Positions 55,442-64,000 of a stretch of 64,000 nucleotides of DNA are shown piece after piece. The notes below the pieces were generated by a model. It worked only from the letters and a program-made list of their open reading frames with translations, was not told where the DNA came from and made no database searches. Numbering within the stretch: position 1 is the stretch's first letter; each line of letters begins with the position of its first letter. The translations under genes were made by a program, and so were the position numbers. The DNA is from Kingdonia uniflora (Eukaryota > Streptophyta > Magnoliopsida > Ranunculales > Circaeasteraceae): NCBI GenBank assembly GCA_014058105.1, contig JACGCM010001710.1, forward strand, positions 806,001 through 870,000. The letters are read 5' to 3'.

Positions 55442-57289
55442 AGCGTTTTATGTATTTACTCCTGCACTTGTTGCTTCTAAGTTGGCTGAGACAATAACAG
55501 CTGCAAGGCTAGTTAAAATGTGAATTTCTTTGTGTTCTTCGATTTATGTTTTAGATGATATACTTTTCACCTCTCTAGGTGGTTCATGCCAATCAATAAT
55601 ATCCTCCTAATATTTCTCATCGGATCAGCACTGGGATGGATACTGATCAAACTCATAAGACCACCTAAACATCCCAGGGTACTTATCTTGGGGGTTTGTT
55701 CTGCAGGTAAGTAAGTATTTATGCACAAATCCAGAGAAGGCGTATGGCGGTCTAACTTTTGAGTTGCTTTAAATAAGAAATTTGGGGAACTTGCTTATCA
55801 TCATCGTCCCAGAAATCTACGAAGAGTCAAATAGTCCATTTGGAGACTCAACTACCTGCTCTTCCTACGGATTGGCTTACACGCCATTATCTATGGATGC
55901 ATGATCTCTTTCTCATTACTTCTAATTCTCTAGAGCCTATGAAATATAGCCATACAGGGGTCTAATTTGTTGCGTCTACTTTAATTTCTTTTAACAGATG
56001 GGAGCTATTTATATCTGGTCGTACGCGCATAATATAGTGAGGATAGCTTCAGTTTCTTGCGTAGTTGAAATAATTGGCTCTCCAAGTACGCTGGAGTATA
56101 ATAGAGACACCCCAGAGCTTCTGCTTTCAGACAGATATGCATAGCCATTTTTGCCCTAAGTTTTTGAGATAAATGCAGATCAGTTTGCACTACCATCTAT
56201 TAGATCTGACAAGAATGTAAAGGTCAGGTCCCCTTATATTGTCGGTACGCATTTATTTTCTTTCATTTTTACATGAACCCTTGTTAGGAAATAATGGATA
56301 CAGTTTTTGTGTGTGTGTGTGTTTTTGACAGGTTCTTCTATTAAGTTGAAGGAGTTCATGCTTTTAGTAAAGGTCAACTTCCAGAGGTTGTTGTCACCTT
56401 CAACTTGTGGAGCGGTAATTCTTCAATGACCACATCTTGTAATATTTTTAACTAGTATTAAAGATGAAGTTATCTTCAAATATTTACGTTTACGATGAAG
56501 TTATCTCAGTGATTTCTTAACATCTTTTTTTATGTATATGTTGTAGATTGTTGGGTTCATTATAGGATTAATCCCTCAAATTCGGAAGACAGTGATAGGT
56601 GACAGCGCTGCTTTTCATATGATCCAAGATTCGGCTGATTTAGTAGCGTATGTCCTATAACAACAAATTTAACTGGGAAGATACAAATTATTTCATTTTC
56701 GCTCAGTCTCCTAAATTTTTTTTCATGTTTTTCTTGGTATATAAGAGAAGGAGCAATTCCTGCTCTGACTCTCATAATAGGAGGAAATCTGTTAAAGGGT
56801 AATATAATTTTGATCTTCTCATAATTAACGCTTTCTCTTCTTTTTTTTCCCTCGAAATATGGTGACAAAACTCTATTCTTTCACATTCAGGTCTTAAAGG
56901 TCCGCAAATGCAAAATTTTGTTCTTGTTGGAATCATGGTAGTTCGGTATATCGTATGTCCTTTGATTGGCATTGCGGTTGCTAAAGGGGTGCATCGTATT
57001 GGTTTCGTGCACTCTGATCCTTTATATCAGTTTGTTCTTCTGCTTCAATTTGTACTTCCACCAGTGTCAAATATAAGTATGATTACCATCATCCTTCGCC
57101 TTATTTTTTTTATCTAGTGATCTACTTACCCTATGGATCTGATTCTTTCACTAAAATTTGGCAGGTACTATTACACAATTATTTGGAGCAGGTGCGAGTG
57201 AATGTTCCGTTATCATGCAATGGACCTATGTCTTTGCATCTCTTACAATTACCCTATGGGCTACCTTCTACATGTGGCTTATTGCTTGA
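55442..57289 (+). pseudogene. PILS: PIN-LIKES (PILS) auxin transport facilitator, missing exon 1
   Basis: Nine exons on the plus strand, mostly with good splice sites: 55442-55519 (AFYVFTPALVASKLAETITA), 55579-~55710 (WFMPINNILLIFLIGSALGW), 55778-55898 (NLGNLLIIIVPEIYEESNSP), 55998-56244 (MGAIYIWSYAHNIVRIASVS), 56332-56414 (NFQRLLSPSTCGA), 56547-56647 (IVGFIIGLIPQIRKTVIGDS), 56746-56798 (EGAIPALTLIIGGNLLKG), 56891-57076 (GLKGPQMQNFVLVGIMVVRY) and 57165-57289 (TITQLFGAGASECSVIMQWT, stop TGA). PILS proteins are ER membrane auxin carriers with ten helices; helices 1-2 (exon 1) are absent. The hydrophilic loop exon has TAG at 56142-56144 and a TAA just after, and the 55898 donor is GC rather than GT. 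Therefore it is probably a pseudogene. Confidence 0.85.
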
Positions 57290-57581
57290 ATGCGTTTAGG
57301 CGCATTATTATGTTTTAATCTGCACTTCAATTGCAGACTTAAATTTTGGGTTACAAGAGTAAAAATAGATATGGGACACGTCATTTTGCGTTTAACCATA
57401 ATATGTGTAATGGTGCTCAATTTTACAAATAAAGAACCAACGATTGTCATTCATTTGTTAAAATATTACAGAATATGCTTGAGAAAATTAACTAAACCAT
57501 AAAGCAAGTTCTAAGCTCATTGTAAACCATCGATAGCTATCTAGATTCTAACTCATTAAACAAATTTATTCCAATTTCAAC
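57290..57581. other. PILS 3' flank
   Basis: AT-rich sequence after the PILS stop; frames on both strands lack content. Confidence 0.4.
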
Positions 57582-58141
57582 CTGATAGAAGTTATAGATA
57601 TTAAAAATTAGGGTTTATCTGGTTTTGAGATTTTCCCTAGTTTGAGTACTCCCAGATCGAGCTCTGTAAATCAAAATCCGAGCTCTCAATCCAACAATGT
57701 TTGCAACTCTTTTAAGGTTTCACTCTAAATTGAAGTTGTTTCTGCTAGATCAATCCAAGCAACAAGGATCGAGAATTTGCAAAGGGAAAAGATTAGATAG
57801 AAGACGATACTATGGTATGGGATGATATATATTAAGTTGATTCGAGTAACATCGAGATCGAATAAGGTAAACAACGGCTGTGATTGATTTTTTCGGATAA
57901 ATGTTTAGATCTGACGGCTTAGACTCACTCATTTCTCGGCCAAATTTGCTTGCATCTCAAAAATTAATCCACAATCTGATTGAGAAGCTTTAGTTAGTAG
58001 AAAGAACAAAAAACACTAATTAGATTTGGAAAAATAGATATTCGATTACTTAAAAGTAATTACAATGAAAACTCTCAAACCCTAGGCTTCTCTCAGAACT
58101 CCCTTCAGATCTAACATCTGGAAAAAAAAAAAAAACCTAAA

Positions 58142-58165
58142 TTCCCTTTATATACTAGGGAACTC
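58142..58165 (-). promoter_or_regulatory. TATA box of the Athila-like LTR
   Basis: The minus strand reads CTAGTATATAAAGGGAA. It lies about 65 bp downstream (in element orientation) of the palindrome array. Confidence 0.6.
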
Positions 58166-58226
58166 GAAATTACAAAATAGAACGCATTTCGAGGCAAAAT
58201 AATACCTGAGAATCAAAACACCGCCA

Positions 58227-58460
58227 GAGTCGTTCGAACGACTTTACGACTAATTGGTCTAAACCCTAGAAAAGTTGCCTGATCGTTCGAATGAAACCCA
58301 ACTCGTTCGAACAAAATATGGCTCTGGGCCAAAATTCCAGAAGACATGACAACTCGTTCGTACGACACTCAACTTCGTTCGAACGAAATATGGTTATTGG
58401 CCAAAATTCCAGAGGACATGACAACTCGTTCGAACGACACTCAACTTCGTTCGATCGACT
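58227..58460. repeat. CGTTCGAACG palindrome array, right copy, in LTR U3
   Basis: Eight modules of the TCGTTCGAACGA type (some degenerate), partly arranged in a ~75-bp tandem repeat that also contains 'ggccaaaattccagag'. They lie upstream of the LTR TATA box in element orientation. Confidence 0.85.
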
Positions 58461-58789
58461 TGACAAATCTTTAAATAACTCTAGATCCTTGATAATCCGT
58501 ATCAAACCGGGTGTTGAAACATAGAGGGTTTCGTTCTCAAGGATGCAAAGATCAAAATCATGAAATAAAAACTGGTTTTCATTCATTGAAAATGGTTTTC
58601 ATTAAACATAAAATAAGAACTACGGTAGAAAAAAGGATAAAACTAAGAAGATAAATCCTTTTTTCTTTACAACTCCCCCTCTTAACCTAACTCAAATTCC
58701 TCATCTCCCTCAACCACTCCTGATTTTGTGGAGAGATTTTAGCTAGGCTTGACTACTAAGTCTTCTAGCAGCTCCAGCAGCTCTCTGGT

Positions 58790-58870
58790 TCAAAGTCATC
58801 TCTAACAGCTCTTAACAACTGATCATCTCCAGCAGCTCTTAACAACTGATCATCTCCAGCAGCTCTTTAG
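58790..58870. repeat. Short tandem repeat in LTR
   Basis: AACAACTGATCATCTCCAGC with 'agctctt' is repeated three times within about 80 bp. Confidence 0.75.
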
Positions 58871-59023
58871 CTTGTAAGAGTTGGGCTTTAAGAATGGCTT
58901 GATTACAAATGTCTCTTTACCTGGAATAGTCAAACATACTTCAATTAGGCCCAGTGAAACATAAAATAAGTTCCTAGATAATGTAAATTGAAGGACAAAA
59001 ATAGGCATTTTTCATGCCTATCA

Positions 59024-60410
59024 AATACCCCCAAACTGATATATTGCTAGTCCCTTAGCAAAAGAAAAGAAAACTAAACTCTTTCGGGGTTTCTTACGAT
59101 TGCATTTAGCGTATGCAACAAGCCTTTCAACCTATAGGTTACCCATATAGGACGAGTTGTGTCTCGTGAGGGTTTTCAGTGAATATACCCACAAAATTCT
59201 ATCATAGACGTTCTGGTATTATAAACAACTAATAATCATTCCTCCTAGTATCTCTGAGAATGGATTAAATTCATCTCCTAGATATAATACCTAAACAAGG
59301 GTTAACCATCAGATACGTTTAGAATTTATCAAGTCAATTATACTACAATCAGATTATATCAAGTTTCAGAATTTCATCATTTGTGTAGTGAATTTAGTTT
59401 ATGGAATCAAGAAGTTTGATAATCCTTTCAAATAACCTTAGCCTTATCTTGAGTATGGTGAAAGAAATCTAGAAGTTTGTTCGACAACTACCTTAGTTTG
59501 TTCGCTCTCTTTTATTGATCTTTCAGGAAAAATATCTATCCACACAAGTTTTTCATGGTAAGACTTTTGCATTTGAGTTTTCATTTGCTCTTTTATACGT
59601 GCAACTTGTCTTCCTTCACATAGTTCTCAACTATAATCATAGAGACTCGATTTTTTTTATTATTTTTTTTGGTCTTTTACTTTCACATTGATTCATGGCT
59701 TGCCTCGAGATTAATAAAAATTCTTCCTCTTTCAGTTCTAAATCTTACGAGGGGCCTTGAATTGTGAATAATTTTTTTTTTTTTTTTACGAGTATGTCAG
59801 CTTCGTGAAAGGAGCCAATAACTTGTGAAAATACATACAAACCCTTAGTATGAATTTATGAGAAGCGAAATTTTCTAAGATAAATGTCTCCCTCATTACA
59901 GATTCTTCCTAACCCAAACTGTTGATTAATCAAAAGGTGATAGTTAGTTTTAACAAAACCTTGATAACATAACTACGTGAAGTGCAATTATAAGAGTGAT
60001 TTTCTTCTGAAACACATCTAATAGGATGGTAGTACCAAAAACTTAAAAATTCTTAACGCACTAACAATTTACGGTTTAAAATAAACCATAACCTTATAAT
60101 TTTATCCCAAGTGCAACTCTAGGATTCTAAGAATGTCCAAAGATCAGAGTATACAAAAAAATGTGTCTACAATACCAGAATGCCCTAGATAATAACTTTT
60201 ATTGGAAAAAGTTATGAAAATCTTATTTACCCCCACCCTCAAACTGAATCAGCATGTGTCCCCAAAGTTGCCAAAAATAAATAATAATCTAAAAATATTA
60301 CCTGAACATAATAAAGGTTGCCTCCCCACAAGCGCTAAGTTTAACGTCTTCAGCCAGACGATGGTAGGTACCCCCAAACTAGATAAGACTATGGGTAGAA
60401 ATAAAGATAC
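59024..60410 (-). other. 3' untranslated region of the Athila-like element
   Basis: Begins at the polypurine tract and includes 'actgatatattgctagtccc', a phrase common just upstream of the 3' LTR in large plant gypsy elements. No frame with recognisable content, so the envelope-like gene of many Athila elements is absent. Confidence 0.6.
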
Positions 60411-63400
60411 CTATGTTTCATATGATGGGTCCCGTAGATTCATATCCTCACTTGAACCCGTAAAATACTCGTGAAATGGTTTAAGTCTCTGCCCATTTAC
60501 CTTATTAATGTGACCAGTACGAGGGTCAAGAATTTCAATAGCTCCATGTGGGAAAACAGTTTTGACAATGAACGGCCCGGTCCAACGGGATTGAAGTTTT
60601 CCAGGAAACAAATGAAGACGCGAAGAATACAATAAAACTTTTTGATCCACTTTAAAAGTCTTTCGCAAGATATTTTTATCATGGAAAGTCTTAGTTCTTT
60701 CTTTGTATATCTTTGCGGATTCATATGCATCGTTTCGAAGCTCATCCAACTCATTGAGTTGTAGCTTACGATGGGACCCAGCCGTTGAAGTGTCAAAGTT
60801 AAGCGTTTTTATTGCCCAATAAGCTTTATGCTCAAGTTCTACAGGAAGGTGGCATGCCTTGCCGTAAACGAGTCGGTAAGGAGACATTCCAATCGGGGTT
60901 TTATATGCAGTACGATAAGCCCAAAGTGCATCAATTAATCTTACAGACCAATCTTTGCGATTTAGGTTAACCGTCTTTTGGAGAATATTTTTGATCTCCC
61001 GATTTGAAACTTCGACTTGCCCACTTGTTTGCGGGTGATAAGGTGTTGCCACCTTATGGGTTACGCCATACTTTTTGACAAGGGCAGCAAAGTTTTTGTT
61101 GTTAAAATGTGTCCCTCCATCGCTAATGATAGCCCTAGGTGTTCCAAATCGAGAAAAAATATTTTCTTTTAAAAAATTGAGAACAACTGCACTGTTATTC
61201 GTTTTCGAAGGGATGGCTTCAACCCATTTTGATACATAGTCCACTCCAACAAGGATGTACTCATATCCAAAAGACTTGGGAAAAGGGCCCATAAAATCAA
61301 TGCCCCAAACATCAAAAGGTTCAATAACTAAAATAGGGTGTAAGGGCATCATATTTCGTCGAGAAAGGGCTCCCATTTTCTGGCATCTCTCGCACGCTTT
61401 ACAAAATGCATGCGCATCGTGAAATAATGTAGGCCAATAAAAACCGCACTGCAAAATTTTTGCCGCGGTCTTCTTAGAGCTAAAGTGGCCTCCACAAGCT
61501 TGGGTGTGGCAAAATGAGAGAATATTGGTAAACTCAGACTGGGGAACACATCTCCTAAGGATTTGGTCAGTACAATACTTAAACAAATCTGGATCATCCC
61601 AAAAGAAGTACTTCACTTGACTAAAGAAACGATCTTTGTCAGGTTTAGTCCAATGATCAGGAATGGTATCCGTGGCTAAATAATTAGCAATGTCAGCAAA
61701 CCACGGCAACTCGGGAACTAATTTCACAGCCATAAGCTGTTCATCAGGGAAGGATTCCCTAATCGGCAAAGACTCATCAACAGACTCAATCACTATACGG
61801 GAAAGATGGTCGGCTACAACATTGTCTGACCCCTTTTTGTCTCGAATCTCGAGGTCAAACTCCTGCAAGAGTAATACCCACCGGATTAGCCGTGCCTTAG
61901 CATCTTTCTTTGACAAAAGATGTCGAAGCGCGGCATGATCCGTGTAAACAATCACTTTAGATCCTATAAGATAAGATCTAAATTTTTCTAGCGCATAAAC
62001 AATGGCCAGGAGTTCTTTCTCGGTGGTCGTGTAATTCAATTGGGCGTCATTTAACGTTTTGCTAGCATAGTGGATGACATGGGGGCGTTTGTTTATCCGC
62101 TGTCCCAAAACAACGCCTACAGAATAATCAGAGGCATCACACATTAACTCGAATGGTTCATTCCAAACAGGTGGTCTAATAATGGGTGATGTTGTGAGCT
62201 GGGTCTTAAGCTTATCAAAAGCTACAAGACATGGTGCATCAAACTTATAGGCCACATCTTTGGCCAAAAGGCTGCTTAAAGGACGAGCAATCTTACTAAA
62301 ATCTTGGATAAAACGACGGTAAAAGCCTGCATGTCCTAGAAAGGAACGGACGTCCTTGACATTTCGTGGTGGGGGAAGGTTAGAAATGACATCTATTTTG
62401 GCCTGGTCAACTTCTATTCCTTTTTCAGATATGATATGCCCCAAAACTATCCCCCTTTTTACCATAAAGTGACATTTCTCCCAATTTAAAATAAGATTCT
62501 TTTCCTGGCATCTGAGTAATACTAGAGAAAGATGATGAAGGCACTGTTCAAATGAGTTGCCAAATAATGAGAAGTCATCCATGAAAACTTCAAGGAATCG
62601 CTCTACCATGTCAGAAAAAATGCTTAACATGCAACGCTGAAACGTCGCAGGAGCATTGCATAAGCCAAAAGGCATGCGACGGTAGGCAAATGTACCGAAA
62701 GGACATGTAAAAGTCGTTTTCTCTTGGTCCTCGGGTGCGATGGGTATTTGGTTGTACCCAGAGTAGCCATCTAAGAAACAATAAAATTTGTGCCCAGCGA
62801 GTCGCTCGAGCATCTGGTCAATGAAAGGTAAGGGGAAGTGATCTTTCCTAGTGACCGAGTTAAGCTTCCTGTAGTCTATGCAGACTCTCCATCCAGTGGT
62901 CGTTCTAGTGGGTACGAGGTCGTTATTCTCGTTCTTTACAACGGTGATTCCTGATTTTTTCGGGACAACATGGATTGGGCTAACCCACAGACTATCAGAA
63001 ATGGGATAGATGATCCCAGTATCAAGGAGTTTTAAAATTTCTTTCCGAACTACTTCGGCCATAGTCGGGTTCAATCTCCGTTGTCCTTCCCTGGACTTTT
63101 TGGAATTATCTTCCAAATTGATTTTATGCATACAAACCGAGGGACTAATTCCTTTAATGTCCTCAATACTCCAGCCAATAGCTTTCGTATTTCCCTTAAG
63201 AACACGAATCAACTTCTCTTCCTGAAGGGGTTCTAGGTCAGCGGCAATAGTGACGGGCATAGTTTCGTCAAGACCTAGAAAGACATACTTAAGGTGAGCG
63301 GGAAGAGGTTTAAGCTCTATCTTTGGGGAGGTTACTTGAGCCTCCGGAATGGGTTTCTTAACATCTAAGATTTCATGCTCACCTTCAGGCTCTAAAATTT

Positions 63401-64000
63401 CTAAAGCCGAATCTAATAAGGTTTTCACCTCATGGATGTACGAATCGTCCTCACAATCTCCATCAAAGTTGGACAAAATTGCCTCTAAGGGATCTGAGGT
63501 ACTTGACCTCTCAAAAGTGGTATTCACAAGACTCTGGATCATATTACACTCAAGTGGTTCAGAATTAGAAGGGGAATGCGACGCATGAAAAATATTCAAT
63601 TCTACAGTCATGTTCCCGAAAGTCAACTTCATAATTCCATTGCGGCAATTGATTACCGCATTAGCTGTTGCCAAAAAGGGTCGACCTAGAATCACAGGGA
63701 TCTCGTCCTCAGGGCTTGCCACTGGCTCAGTATCTAACACAACAAAGTCTACTGGATAAACAAATTGCTCAATCTGGATCAACACATCTTCAACTACACC
63801 CCTAGGAATCCTAATAGATCGGTCAGCTAGCTGAAGGGTCCTATTAGTGGGTTTAAGTACTCCGATATCCAATTGCTCATAGACAGAGTAAGGAATGAGG
63901 TTCACGGCGGCACCTAAATCAAGTAGAGCTCTTCCTATCTTACGGGTCCCAATCGTACATGAAATAGTAGGGCATCCAGGGTCCTTGTATTTTGGAAGGG
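60411..64000 (-). CDS. pol: Athila-like Ty3/gypsy Pol polyprotein, open, 5' end outside window
   Basis: An uninterrupted minus-strand frame of 1195 codons in the window. It stays open to the edge ([20 protein letters not shown]), so the GTG at 63905 is not a start. In order, numbering from that GTG: protease end (DLGAAVNL just before residue 1; [14 protein letters not shown] near 72), reverse transcriptase ([16 protein letters not shown] near 345; catalytic FMDD near 441), RNase H ([14 protein letters not shown] near 587; [11 protein letters not shown] near 650), integrase zinc-binding region (HTQACGGH ... CKACERC near 800-840), catalytic core ([10 protein letters not shown] near 866; IISDGGTHF near 928; [13 protein letters not shown] near 960) and a C-terminal domain ending RDPSYET. 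The zinc ligands and catalytic D residues are present. It makes and inserts element DNA. Openness suggests a recent insertion. Confidence 0.93.
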   Translation of the reverse strand, partial: LPKYKDPGCPTISCTIGTRKIGRALLDLGAAVNLIPYSVYEQLDIGVLKPTNRTLQLADRSIRIPRGVVEDVLIQIEQFVYPVDFVVLDTEPVASPEDEIPVILGRPFLATANAVINCRNGIMKLTFGNMTVELNIFHASHSPSNSEPLECNMIQSLVNTTFERSSTSDPLEAILSNFDGDCEDDSYIHEVKTLLDSALEILEPEGEHEILDVKKPIPEAQVTSPKIELKPLPAHLKYVFLGLDETMPVTIAADLEPLQEEKLIRVLKGNTKAIGWSIEDIKGISPSVCMHKINLEDNSKKSREGQRRLNPTMAEVVRKEILKLLDTGIIYPISDSLWVSPIHVVPKKSGITVVKNENNDLVPTRTTTGWRVCIDYRKLNSVTRKDHFPLPFIDQMLERLAGHKFYCFLDGYSGYNQIPIAPEDQEKTTFTCPFGTFAYRRMPFGLCNAPATFQRCMLSIFSDMVERFLEVFMDDFSLFGNSFEQCLHHLSLVLLRCQEKNLILNWEKCHFMVKRGIVLGHIISEKGIEVDQAKIDVISNLPPPRNVKDVRSFLGHAGFYRRFIQDFSKIARPLSSLLAKDVAYKFDAPCLVAFDKLKTQLTTSPIIRPPVWNEPFELMCDASDYSVGVVLGQRINKRPHVIHYASKTLNDAQLNYTTTEKELLAIVYALEKFRSYLIGSKVIVYTDHAALRHLLSKKDAKARLIRWVLLLQEFDLEIRDKKGSDNVVADHLSRIVIESVDESLPIRESFPDEQLMAVKLVPELPWFADIANYLATDTIPDHWTKPDKDRFFSQVKYFFWDDPDLFKYCTDQILRRCVPQSEFTNILSFCHTQACGGHFSSKKTAAKILQCGFYWPTLFHDAHAFCKACERCQKMGALSRRNMMPLHPILVIEPFDVWGIDFMGPFPKSFGYEYILVGVDYVSKWVEAIPSKTNNSAVVLNFLKENIFSRFGTPRAIISDGGTHFNNKNFAALVKKYGVTHKVATPYHPQTSGQVEVSNREIKNILQKTVNLNRKDWSVRLIDALWAYRTAYKTPIGMSPYRLVYGKACHLPVELEHKAYWAIKTLNFDTSTAGSHRKLQLNELDELRNDAYESAKIYKERTKTFHDKNILRKTFKVDQKVLLYSSRLHLFPGKLQSRWTGPFIVKTVFPHGAIEILDPRTGHINKVNGQRLKPFHEYFTGSSEDMNLRDPSYET

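Larger units (their letters stand above)
57582..59023 (-). repeat. Athila-like 3' LTR, left edge uncertain
   Basis: Starts TGATAGGCATGAAAAATGCC on the minus strand directly after the purine tract. It contains the palindrome array and a TATA box downstream of it. No second LTR is available for comparison. Confidence 0.6.
57582..64000 (-). mobile_element. Athila-like Ty3/gypsy element, 3' part
   Basis: Minus-strand element running off the right edge: pol (60411-64000), a 1.4-kb 3' untranslated region, a purine-rich tract (GTTTGGGGGTATT at 59024-59036) and a 3' LTR starting TGATAGGCATG at 59023. The left LTR edge is set at a TG near 57582 but could be elsewhere. The protein (DLGAA protease, [17 protein letters not shown] block, Athila-type RT) supports the lineage. 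No envelope-like ORF is present. Confidence 0.8.

Noticed and set aside
60202..60474. 90-codon plus frame
   Set aside because: Overlaps the Pol end and the 3' untranslated region on the opposite strand; no motif.

Overview
The window is repeat-dense DNA from a flowering plant, most likely a eudicot. It is AT-rich and carries plant-lineage LTR retrotransposons (Tat-like and Athila-like Ty3/gypsy, SIRE-like and other Ty1/copia), plant DNA transposons (MULE, hAT, PIF/Harbinger), GT-AG introns, and fragments of plant genes (PIN-LIKES auxin carrier, ribosomal protein eS27, GatB, SAUR, RING-H2). The species cannot be named from the sequence. I saw no intact single-copy host gene and no tRNA, rRNA or CRISPR. 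Nearly every coding region has stops or frameshifts; the exception is an open Athila-like polyprotein at the right edge.

Layout. 1-2530: degenerate LTR-like sequence. 2531-14693: a complete but decayed Tat-lineage Ty3/gypsy element on the minus strand (475-bp LTRs, TSD catac, PBS, gag-PR-RT-RH-INT) with a plus-strand antisense gene between integrase and 3' LTR. 14694-19350: a 'plant transposon protein' pseudogene, short palindromic arrays, and a gypsy-type LTR with its 3' untranslated part. 19330-37864: a minus-strand SIRE-like copia element split by two insertions, a plus-strand copia (22123-26453, TSD ataac) and a 9-kb hAT-type element (27126-36128, TSD attatact). The hAT element itself carries a hAT MITE (TSD atctacac), a SAUR fragment and a MULE whose FAR1-like transposase is followed by an OTU protease domain. 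38915-44117: a rearranged second Tat element in which the TSD agtac occurs three times and the right flank is duplicated. 44218-49310: a PIF/Harbinger-type element with a transposase pseudogene facing a plant mobile domain (PMD) pseudogene. 50322-57289: an area of broken host genes (RING-H2, GatB exon, eS27 exons, PILS). 57582-64000: the 3' LTR and pol of an Athila-like element that runs off the window.

How the parts work together. This is a nested transposon graveyard rather than an operon-like system. The points of most interest are structural: (i) Harbinger transposase and PMD gene enclosed by one candidate TIR/TSD pair and flanked on both sides by the same palindromic motif; (ii) the tandem rearrangement of the second Tat element, with templated filler DNA and a 160-bp tandem array; (iii) arrays of TCGTTCGAACGA-type palindromes in promoter-side positions of several unrelated copies; (iv) MSA-like CAACGGCTAG repeats just upstream of the Harbinger TATA box; (v) a clustered mosaic of exons from three host genes. 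I did not find a convincing wholly undescribed system. The Harbinger-PMD unit is the closest candidate.
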